13,506 nt of DNA from JBBQAA01 sp038276395 (GTDB lineage Bacteria > Actinomycetota > Thermoleophilia > Solirubrobacterales > Solirubrobacteraceae), in contig JBBQAA010000065.1 of NCBI GenBank assembly GCA_038276395.1, positions 1 to 13,506 on the forward strand. Direction: 5' to 3'. The notes beneath the pieces were generated by a model that worked only from the letters and a program-made list of their open reading frames with translations, searched no databases and was not told where the DNA came from. The position numbers and the translations under genes were made by a program. Of the stretch, positions 7,600 through 13,506 are shown piece after piece. Position 1 is the first letter of the stretch, and every line of letters starts with the position of its first letter.

Positions 7600-9254
7600 A
7601 GGCCTCGGCCTCCCCCTCCGCGGCCGGGCCGGGCATCTCCCCGTGGCGCGAAGGGATCGTCGTCCTCGTTCTCGGCGCGCTCGCGGCGGGCCTCTCCTTC
7701 TGGCCGCTCCCGCTCCACCTGGCGAGCCGGATTCCCACCGACCTCGGCGACCCGAGCCTCCAGGCGTGGCAGCTCGCCTGGGACGGCCACGCGCTCCTGC
7801 ACCAGCCGGCGAGCTTCTTCCAGTCGAACACCTTCTACCCGCTGAAGGACACGCTGGCGTTCTCCGACGCGCTCGTCGGCTACGCGCCCGTCGCCGCGTT
7901 CGGAACGGGAGTCACCGCCGCCGTGCTCCGCTACAACCTGCTCTTCCTCTTCGCCTACGGCCTGGCGTGCGCCGGCGCCTACCTGCTCGCCCGGGAGCTC
8001 GGCCTCGGGCGACGGGCTGCCGCCGTGGGTGGGGTGGCGTTCGGCTTCACGGCCACGCGGCTCGTCGAATCGAGCCACCTCCACGTGCTGTCAAGCGGCG
8101 GGATCCCGCTCGCGGTCTTCCTGCTCCTGCGCGGGTACCGGAATCGGCGGAGCGGCACGATCCTCGCCGGCTGGCTCGTGGCCGCCTGGCAGATCGCCCT
8201 CGGCTTCAACCTCGGGCTGCCCTTCGGGTACGCGCTGGGGCTCGGCGGCGTTCTCACCGCAGCGCTCTGGTGGCGCGCGGGGCGACCCGGGCGCTCCGTG
8301 ATCCTCTGGCCGACGGTCACCGGCGTCGTCGTCCTCGCCGGGTTGACGATCCTTCTCGCTCGCCCCTACCTGCGGGTCGCCGACGCCCACCCGGAGGCCA
8401 AGCGGACCCTGGCCCAGGTCACCTTCTTCTCGGCCTCGCCATCGTCCTTCCTCGCCGCGCCGCCGGACTCCCTGGTGTGGGGCGGCATCACCTCTGCCGT
8501 GCGGAACCGCCTGCCCTCGGGCTTCTCCCCCGTGCTCTTCCCCGGGCTCGCGATCGTGCTGCTCGCAGCGCTCGGCGTCTGGCGCGGACCCTTCGGCCGG
8601 CGGCTACGGCTGGGCCTCCTGCTCTTCGTCGCCCTGGCCGCGTCGCTGTCCATGGGCACGCGCTTCCTCGGGGGGTGGCTCGGCTACCGCTGGCTCTACC
8701 ACGCGCTCCCGGGGTGGAACGGGCTGCGCACGCCTTCCCGCCTGAACACCTTCACCTCGCTCGGGCTCGCGCTGCTCGCGGCTGCCGGCACCGCCTTCGT
8801 CCTCTCGCGGCTCCGGGGGCGGCCCCGCGCGGGCCTCGCGCTGTCCGCCGCGCTGGTCGTGCTGATCGTGCTCGAGGCACTCGGCCCGCCCACGATCCCG
8901 ACCGTGCCGGCCGCCCCGGCCGGCCTCGCCGGCGTTCCCGGGCCGCTCGTCAACCTGCCCGTCCAGCGGCTCGGGCCCTCCGAGTACCTGGACATGCTGT
9001 GGTCGACCGACGGCTTCCCGGACATCTCCAACGGCGCCAGTGGCTTTGACCCGAAGTTCACGCTCGCCCTCCCCCTGCGGACGGCGCGGTTCCCCGACGC
9101 CGCCTCGGTGCGCTACCTGCGGTCGATCGGCATCCGCCGGGTCGTCTTCCACCCGGGGATGGGCGTGCCGGTGCCGTCCTCGAGCCGGGCGCGGGCGCTC
9201 GGGCTGCCGGCGGCGCGGCGCGGAGCCGTCGTGGTGTACTCGCTGCGGCGCTGA
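7596..9254 (+). CDS. GT-C-like polytopic membrane protein of unassigned family
   Basis: The 552-residue protein starts at the GTG that overlaps the upstream TGA as GTGA. It has about twelve helices. The first outer loop carries IPTDLGDPSLQAWQLAW (46-62), with acidic residues where GT-C enzymes place their catalytic acid, then NTFYPLKDTLAFSDAL (78-93). A GWNGLRTPSRL loop lies near residues 373-383. The C-terminal 85 or so residues are soluble and contain DISNGASGF (476-484) and a GIRRVVFHPG strand (502-511), a tail I associate from memory with uncharacterised GT-C-like proteins of actinobacteria and acidobacteria. It resembles a cut-down YfhO-type protein rather than GT39, since the PPLYP-type motif is missing. 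A sugar-transfer role with lipid-linked donors is inferred from fold and neighbours only. It is the last gene of the plus-strand operon. Confidence 0.78.
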   Translation: MKASASPSAAGPGISPWREGIVVLVLGALAAGLSFWPLPLHLASRIPTDLGDPSLQAWQLAWDGHALLHQPASFFQSNTFYPLKDTLAFSDALVGYAPVAAFGTGVTAAVLRYNLLFLFAYGLACAGAYLLARELGLGRRAAAVGGVAFGFTATRLVESSHLHVLSSGGIPLAVFLLLRGYRNRRSGTILAGWLVAAWQIALGFNLGLPFGYALGLGGVLTAALWWRAGRPGRSVILWPTVTGVVVLAGLTILLARPYLRVADAHPEAKRTLAQVTFFSASPSSFLAAPPDSLVWGGITSAVRNRLPSGFSPVLFPGLAIVLLAALGVWRGPFGRRLRLGLLLFVALAASLSMGTRFLGGWLGYRWLYHALPGWNGLRTPSRLNTFTSLGLALLAAAGTAFVLSRLRGRPRAGLALSAALVVLIVLEALGPPTIPTVPAAPAGLAGVPGPLVNLPVQRLGPSEYLDMLWSTDGFPDISNGASGFDPKFTLALPLRTARFPDAASVRYLRSIGIRRVVFHPGMGVPVPSSSRARALGLPAARRGAVVVYSLRR

Positions 9255-9403
9255 GACGCGGCGCGCCTGAAACGTCCGGATCGCGATGCCCGCCGAGGGG
9301 CGACGGCCTCGGGCCGGCCGTGCCACGCCGAACACGCAGAACCTGCGGACGGGTCGGCTGGACAGCATGGAGCGCCCAGCCCCAACGCTGCCGGCCGATC
9401 TGG
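9255..9403 (+). other. Convergent intergenic spacer without clear signal
   Basis: These 149 bp separate the ends of two facing operons. A 5-bp perfect stem with a 3-base loop lies at 9304-9316, but no run of T follows on either strand, so it is not a convincing intrinsic terminator. No coding potential or repeat was seen. Confidence 0.5.
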
Positions 9404-11233
9404 CTAGTCCAGCACCAGGTCCTCCTGCCAGCGCGCGAGCTCCTGCCACGGGGGCTGGTCGGCCTTGTCCAGGAGGTGCCCACCGAGGACGAGATGGTCC
9501 ATACCCGTGCGCATGAAGCACCGGTAGGCGTCCTCGGGGGTGCCGACGATGGGCTCGCCGCGCACGTTGAAGGAGGTGTTGATCACCACCGGGCATCCGG
9601 TCAGCCGGTCGAACGCCTCGATGATCGCGTGGAACCACGGGCTCGTCTCGCGGCTCACGGTCTGCAGGCGGGCCGAGTGGTCGACGTGGGTGACGGCGGG
9701 TATCTCCGAGCGCACCTCGTTGACCCATTCCCGGATGTCGCCGCGCGGCCGGCCGTCACCCGCCGCGCGCTTGGCCTCGCGCACGTCGGCGACGAACATC
9801 ATGTAGGGGGAGGGGACATCGATGTCGAAGAACTCCTCGGCGCGCTCCTCGAGCACGGCGGGCGCGAACGGCCGGAAGGACTCGCGGAACTTGATCTTCA
9901 GGTTCATCGTCGACTGCATCGTCGGCGATCGGGCGTCCCCCACGATGGAGCGATGGCCGAGCGCCCGCGGGCCGAACTCCATGCGACCCACGAACAGGCC
10001 GACCACCCGTCCGTCGGCGATGAGCTCGGCGATCCTGGCCGCCCAGTCCGCGCGATCGGTGACGATCCTCGAGGGATAGTCGTGAGCGCTCAGGTAGCGC
10101 CCGATCTCCTCGTCGGAGAACTCGGGGCCGAGATAGGCGCCGCCCATGCCGTCCCGCGCCGGCGCCGGACGCCGGTTTTCCTGGATCTGGTGCCAGCCGT
10201 GCAGCGCGGCGCCGATCGCGCCGCCGGCGTCGCCGGCGGCCGGCTGCACCCAGACCCGCTCGAAGGGCCCCTCGCGCAGCAGGCGGCCGTTGGCCACGCA
10301 GTTGAGCGCAACCCCGCCGGCCAGGCAGGCGTCGCGCGCGCCGGTTATCTCCGCCGCGTGCCGCGCGATCCTCAGCACCGCCTCCTCGGTCACATGCTGG
10401 ATCGACGCCGCCAGATCCATGTCCCGCTGGGTCAGCTCCGACTCCGGCTGCCGCGGCGGGGCGCCGAGCAGGCGATGGAAGCGCTCGTTGGTCATCGTCA
10501 GGCCGCCCACGAAGCCGAAGTGGCGGAGGTCGAGCGCGAAGGAGCCGTCCTCCCGGAGATCGAGCAGCTCGTCCAGGATCGTCTGCGCGTAGGTGGGGCG
10601 CCCGTAGGGCGCGAGGCCCATCAGCTTGTACTCGCCCGAGTTCACCCGGAACCCGCAGTAGTAGGTGAAGGCCGAGTAGAGCAGGCCGAGCGAATGCGGG
10701 AAGTGGGTCTCCTCCAGCAGCCGGACCTGGTGCTCCTCGCCCACGCCGATGCTGCTCGTGGCCCATTCGCCGACGCCGTCGAAGGTGAGGATCGCCGCCC
10801 GGGCGAAGGGCGAGGGGAAGAAGGCGCTGGCGGCATGGCTCTGGTGATGCTCGGCGAAGAACAGGTCGCGCGGCATCCGGTAGCCGAGCCGGCGCAGCCC
10901 GCGCTCGATCTCGTAGGGGATCCACAGCTTCTGCCTGGTCCACAGGGGCATGGCCTCGAGAAAGCCCCGAAAGCCGCGCGGACCGGCCCGCAGGTGGGTG
11001 CGCAGCAGCCGGGAGAAGGTGGTCAGCGGCTTGTCGTAGTAGACGACCGCGTCGGGACCCCCGGGGCCGACGCCGGCCTCGTCCAGGCAGTAGCGCACCG
11101 CGTTGATCGGGAAGCGCTCGTCGTGCTTGACGCGGGTGAAGCGCTCCTCCTGCGCGGCCGCCCGCAGCTCGCCGTCCTGCACCAGCGCGGCGGCGGAGTC
11201 GTGGTAGAAGGCGCTGATGCCGAGAATGTTCAC
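9404..11233 (-). CDS. O-carbamoyltransferase of the NodU/CmcH/TobZ/SxtI family
   Basis: From the GTG at 11233 the protein has 609 residues, the usual length for the family, and is soluble. The N-terminal Kae1-like domain begins ILGISAFYHDS (3-13). It carries EHHQSHAASA (128-137), with H129 and H133 as expected metal ligands, FDGVGEW (151-157), GLAPYG (206-211) and AGGVALNCVANGRL (305-318). The C-terminal domain has EFGPRALGHRSIVGDAR (419-435), KFRESFRPFAP (448-458) and VINTSFNVRGEPIV (550-563). All main motifs are intact. The family makes carbamoyl-adenylate from carbamoyl phosphate and ATP in the N-terminal part and passes the carbamoyl group to a hydroxyl of a sugar or metabolite. The acceptor here is unknown; a cytoplasmic nucleotide sugar or lipid-linked glycan is likely from context. 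GTG overlaps the upstream TGA as GTGA. An upstream in-frame ATG at 11437 was rejected because it reads into the SGNH gene. Confidence 0.93.
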   Translation of the reverse strand: MNILGISAFYHDSAAALVQDGELRAAAQEERFTRVKHDERFPINAVRYCLDEAGVGPGGPDAVVYYDKPLTTFSRLLRTHLRAGPRGFRGFLEAMPLWTRQKLWIPYEIERGLRRLGYRMPRDLFFAEHHQSHAASAFFPSPFARAAILTFDGVGEWATSSIGVGEEHQVRLLEETHFPHSLGLLYSAFTYYCGFRVNSGEYKLMGLAPYGRPTYAQTILDELLDLREDGSFALDLRHFGFVGGLTMTNERFHRLLGAPPRQPESELTQRDMDLAASIQHVTEEAVLRIARHAAEITGARDACLAGGVALNCVANGRLLREGPFERVWVQPAAGDAGGAIGAALHGWHQIQENRRPAPARDGMGGAYLGPEFSDEEIGRYLSAHDYPSRIVTDRADWAARIAELIADGRVVGLFVGRMEFGPRALGHRSIVGDARSPTMQSTMNLKIKFRESFRPFAPAVLEERAEEFFDIDVPSPYMMFVADVREAKRAAGDGRPRGDIREWVNEVRSEIPAVTHVDHSARLQTVSRETSPWFHAIIEAFDRLTGCPVVINTSFNVRGEPIVGTPEDAYRCFMRTGMDHLVLGGHLLDKADQPPWQELARWQEDLVLD

Positions 11234-12936
11234 CGGGACGGCCCCGCTCCGCCGCGCAGACGCAGCAGCATCGGCCGCAAACGCCGGTACATGGCCCGGG
11301 CGACCACCTCCGCTCCCTCCTCGTTCGTGTGCACGAAGTCGAACATGACGGGGCGGCGAACGCGGTCGAGCGCGCCCGCGATGTCGAAGACCCCTGGGGC
11401 CAGGCGTCGCTGCGCGACCGTGTAGGCGATCCTCCACGCGGAGGGATCGGTGCCGAGCGAGCCGCTGGCCGCCTCCTCCCCGCGGACCACCGGCTTCGAG
11501 TAGACGATGGGCTGCCAGAACATGGCGGTGCGGAACCCGTCGCCGCGCGCCAGCGTCCGCGTCAGGCGGACGCCGCTGCCGTAGACCGCAGCGGCGCCGA
11601 TCCCCGCCGTCCGCGCCAGCAGGACCTGGTTCGCGATCCAGATCGGGGTGAAGGATTGGGTCGCCGGCGTCTCCTCGGTCGGCACGCCGCGCAGGCGGCG
11701 CTCAAGCCAGACGATGGCGCTCAGGTCCTTCCAGGAGTCCGCGAGCCGGCTCAGGCGCGAGCCCGGCGCCGGGCCGACGAGCCTCGCCTCACCGTACTGC
11801 CCGAACCCGATGCGCCGGGCGTACTCGTGCGCCTCCTGATGCTGGGGATCGAGGTGCGGACCGAGCCGGAACTGGCTCACGAGCTCGTTGTTCCCGTCGT
11901 AGAACACCGCCAGGTCGGGCCGGCGGCCCGAAGCGACGAGCTGCGAGAGGAGCAGTGACTCCTGCCAGTTGTTGTAGGCCATGCGGCCGTAGTTCGCGAC
12001 GCGCAGGCGGATACCGTCCGCCTCGGCCAGCCGCGCGATGTCGGAGGGGATCGTGCGGTCGTCGCGCTGGAAGAGCCCGAACAGGGCCGACCCGCCGAGG
12101 AAGTCGACGGTGACCGTGCGCCCGCGGCCGCCTCGCGGCTCGTAGGAGCGCCGGACCCCATCCGTGATGTTCAGCCAGCGTCCGGCGAACGTGCCCGGCA
12201 TCGCCCAGCCGAGGAACGGGTCGAAGTGCTTGTCGTACCAGACCCGGTCGATCTCCCTCGCCAGCTCGGGCAGCCACGGATCCCCGCGCCCGGCGTCGAT
12301 GTGGGGAAGCACGAGGAGGCTCTGCCGCGCTCGGCTCGGGGCGGCGTCGCCGCTGTGGTCGAGCCGGTGGAGCACCGCCCCGCCGGCGAGATCGGCGAGC
12401 AGGAGCAGCGCCGCCGCACCCACCGCGGCGCGGAGACGGCGGCCGCCACGCTCACGCCGCGCCACAAGACGATCCGGCTCGTAGGTGAACTGGCGCCGGT
12501 GGAGCGGACGGAGGGCACCGGGCGCGGCGGGCTGCCAGTACCCCGAGCGCCCGCGGTCGCCACGCGGCGCGAGCGGGTCGATCCTGAGGATCCACAGGAC
12601 GAGGCTCGCCGGAAAGAACACGAAGACCTGGACCCCGCCGAGCAAGACCACCGCGAGCACGCGCCCGGCCACGCGCTGCACGGTCTCCCGCGCGCGGTCG
12701 GCGGCGCGAGCCAGGCGCGGGAAGAGCGCCGCGGCCGCTCCGCCGAGCAGGATCAGCGCGCTCAGGATCGCTCCCGGCACCGGGTGGCCGGTCGCCCACA
12801 GCAGACCGGCCATGAGCAGCCCGGCGAGCGCGTAGAGCGCGCCCCACAGCAACGGGCACCCGGGCGGCTCCGGAACGGGCGACCAGTCCGGGGGCCGGGC
12901 CTCGCCGGTCTGCGTCCGCTCTGAGGTCGAGCTCAT
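11230..12936 (-). CDS. SxtJ-like membrane domain fused to SGNH hydrolase-like domain
   Basis: The 568-residue protein starts at the ATG at 12936, overlapping the previous stop (TGATG). Residues about 28-135 form an SxtJ-like part: helices near 29-49 and 55-72, a basic amphipathic stretch, a long helix (92-117), then LRIDPLA and SGYWQPA, which resemble the end of SxtJ proteins. After a basic run (160-168) a fourth helix (169-190) leads to an SGNH-like domain (about 220-560). There FLGGSALFG (279-287) carries the likely nucleophile S283 with Gly in place of Asp in the GDS block. NYGRMAYNNWQE (315-326) is the block II region, YDGNNE (346-351) holds N350, and FDFVHTNEEG (532-541) supplies the D533-H536 dyad. 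Positive charges before helix 4 suggest the SGNH part is outside the membrane. It may acylate, deacylate or bind an envelope glycan; this is inferred. SxtJ and SGNH are normally separate proteins. Confidence 0.85.
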   Translation of the reverse strand: MSSTSERTQTGEARPPDWSPVPEPPGCPLLWGALYALAGLLMAGLLWATGHPVPGAILSALILLGGAAAALFPRLARAADRARETVQRVAGRVLAVVLLGGVQVFVFFPASLVLWILRIDPLAPRGDRGRSGYWQPAAPGALRPLHRRQFTYEPDRLVARRERGGRRLRAAVGAAALLLLADLAGGAVLHRLDHSGDAAPSRARQSLLVLPHIDAGRGDPWLPELAREIDRVWYDKHFDPFLGWAMPGTFAGRWLNITDGVRRSYEPRGGRGRTVTVDFLGGSALFGLFQRDDRTIPSDIARLAEADGIRLRVANYGRMAYNNWQESLLLSQLVASGRRPDLAVFYDGNNELVSQFRLGPHLDPQHQEAHEYARRIGFGQYGEARLVGPAPGSRLSRLADSWKDLSAIVWLERRLRGVPTEETPATQSFTPIWIANQVLLARTAGIGAAAVYGSGVRLTRTLARGDGFRTAMFWQPIVYSKPVVRGEEAASGSLGTDPSAWRIAYTVAQRRLAPGVFDIAGALDRVRRPVMFDFVHTNEEGAEVVARAMYRRLRPMLLRLRGGAGPSR

Positions 12937-13103
12937 CAGAACAGCGGATAGAGGGTGACCGGGGCGGCCGCCTGGCCGACGACGACGAGCAGCCCCGCCA
13001 GCCCGATAGCCAGAACGAGCGGGATGATCCACCAGGCCCGGTTGACGACGGCGAAGGCGGCGAACTCGCCGATCAGGGCGCCGAGGTGCCTCAGCCGCAG
13101 CAC
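12936..13103 (-). CDS. DUF5989-like (SxtK-like) single-helix microprotein
   Basis: A GTG at 13103 opens a 55-residue protein. It has a short basic start, then LIGEFAAFAVVNRAWWIIP (9-27), a hydrophobic helix (about 24-42), and QAAAPVTLYPLF at the C-terminus. The sequence E-F, a W-W-x-x-P motif just before the helix and a terminal AP-x3-Y-x-LF match what I remember of DUF5989 proteins, about 50 residues long and routinely found beside carbamoyltransferases and SxtJ proteins; SxtK of saxitoxin clusters has the same size. The function of the family is unknown; a small membrane partner of the carbamoyltransferase or SxtJ is a reasonable guess. The TGA stop shares a base with the next ATG (TGATG). 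The in-frame ATG at 13307 was rejected because its extra 68 residues are not protein-like. No good ribosome site precedes the GTG, so the exact start is uncertain. Confidence 0.77.
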   Translation of the reverse strand: MLRLRHLGALIGEFAAFAVVNRAWWIIPLVLAIGLAGLLVVVGQAAAPVTLYPLF

Positions 13104-13506
13104 GCGCCGCCCGCTCTCATCCCGTTGCCTGGCCCCGCTGTGCGTCCGAGCACGCCGGCGGGCGGCCAACCACCACGGGTCCTCAGCCGGTCTGCGGAGG
13201 CGCTCGCCGGAGGCAGGCCGCCCCACCGGCCCTCGCCAGCGCCACCGCCGCAAGCACGACGAGGGCCGGTTCCGCCGCGGCGCGGAAGCGCGACTCGCCG
13301 AAGCCACGGCGCGCAGCAGGTGAGCACCGAGGCTTCAGCTGCCTCCTCGCGAGCGATGATGCTTGTCCGATGCCGACCATCAGCCGCTTCTTTGGGGGCC
13401 AGCCGCCCGGACAGTCCGGCGACGAACACCGCGCCGAGGGCGACGAGGACGGCGGCCACGGCGGAGACGATAAGCCGCCCTAGTGAAGACCGCCGCCCGG
13501 CGCCCA
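13104..13506. other. Region without intact gene, upstream of the minus-strand module
   Basis: This 403-bp stretch should hold the promoter or upstream operon link of the DUF5989-SGNH-carbamoyltransferase module. Besides the GT39 scrap at 13183-13305, a different minus-strand frame at 13506-13400, open at the window edge, encodes a basic start and a strongly hydrophobic helix (LIVSAVAAVLVALGAVFVAG) like the first or last helix of a membrane protein; it then runs into non-protein-like sequence. Local base composition is less GC-rich around 13320-13390, which fits decayed or non-coding DNA. No recognisable promoter boxes, terminator or RNA were seen. Confidence 0.4.
13183..13305 (-). pseudogene. 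Remnant of a GT39-type glycosyltransferase C-terminus
   Basis: A short minus-strand reading contains GFGESRFRAAAEPALVV followed by LAAVALA and stops at the TGA at 13185-13183. It aligns without gaps to the end of the intact GT39 protein at 6346-7599 (GYGILRFRAPADVSLVV, then LAAVALA), with 17 of 24 residues identical. Upstream in this frame there is no transmembrane core, only a non-protein-like stretch back to about 13380, and no catalytic loop. It therefore looks like the last 40 residues of a GT39 gene that lost most of its body by deletion or frameshift. A sequencing or assembly error in a real gene entering from the right is the main alternative. Confidence 0.5.

Noticed and set aside
9304..9316. 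Hairpin as an intrinsic terminator between the convergent operons
   Set aside because: The stem is only 5 bp and no T-run follows on either strand; such short GC stems are frequent by chance here.
9320..11425. Plus-strand open frame of 701 codons opposite the carbamoyltransferase
   Set aside because: The minus strand carries every carbamoyltransferase motif in order; the plus frame is a His/Arg/Gly-rich mirror without recognisable features.
11234..11437. N-terminal extension of the carbamoyltransferase to an ATG at 11437
   Set aside because: The extra 68 residues lie inside the SGNH gene in another frame, and the family starts with the ILGISAFYHDS strand just after the GTG at 11233.
12937..13032. 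N-terminal extension of the SxtJ-SGNH protein to an ATG at 13032
   Set aside because: It would lie within the DUF5989-like gene, and its Arg/Gly-rich residues do not look like protein. The ATG at 12936 gives a neat TGATG junction.
13091..13459. Minus-strand 122-codon open frame as a real gene
   Set aside because: After one hydrophobic helix the sequence is Cys/Arg/Gly-rich and not protein-like, and it runs across the GT39 scrap and the start of the DUF5989 gene in another frame.

Overview
The window is very GC-rich bacterial DNA (by eye about 70% or more), tightly packed with multi-spanning membrane proteins. The protein families, GTG starts and 1-25 bp gene overlaps suggest a high-GC actinobacterium. 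The style of the GT-C and YfhO-like proteins recalls Thermoleophilia (Solirubrobacterales/Gaiellales-like), but that placement is recollection and was not tested. No rRNA, tRNA, CRISPR array or intact mobile element was seen.

Layout. (1) Positions 1-1694, plus strand: the 3' end of a YfhO-family membrane protein, overlapping by ATGA a GT39/PMT_2-type glycosyltransferase. (2) Positions 1670-3238, minus strand: a second GT-C-type membrane protein, convergent with (1) and divergent from (3). (3) Positions 3237-9254, plus strand: a probable four-gene operon of a class I SAM methyltransferase, a full-length YfhO-family protein, a GT39-type glycosyltransferase and a GT-C-like membrane protein. (4) Positions 9255-9403: a short convergent spacer with no clear signal. 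(5) Positions 13103-9404, minus strand: a translationally coupled three-gene module of a 55-aa DUF5989-like microprotein, an SxtJ-like membrane domain fused to an SGNH hydrolase-like domain, and a NodU/CmcH/SxtI-type carbamoyltransferase. (6) Positions 13104-13506: no intact gene, but a recognisable scrap of a GT39 C-terminus.

Working model (inference). The GT-C and YfhO-like proteins would move sugars from polyprenyl-phosphate donors onto an envelope glycan or glycolipid on the outer face of the membrane. The methyltransferase and carbamoyltransferase would add small groups to sugars or precursors in the cytoplasm. The SGNH domain, predicted to lie outside the membrane, would add or remove acyl groups. 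The most unusual element is the minus-strand module: it carries the same three ingredients as sxtI-sxtJ-sxtK of saxitoxin clusters, with the SxtJ-like part fused to an SGNH domain.
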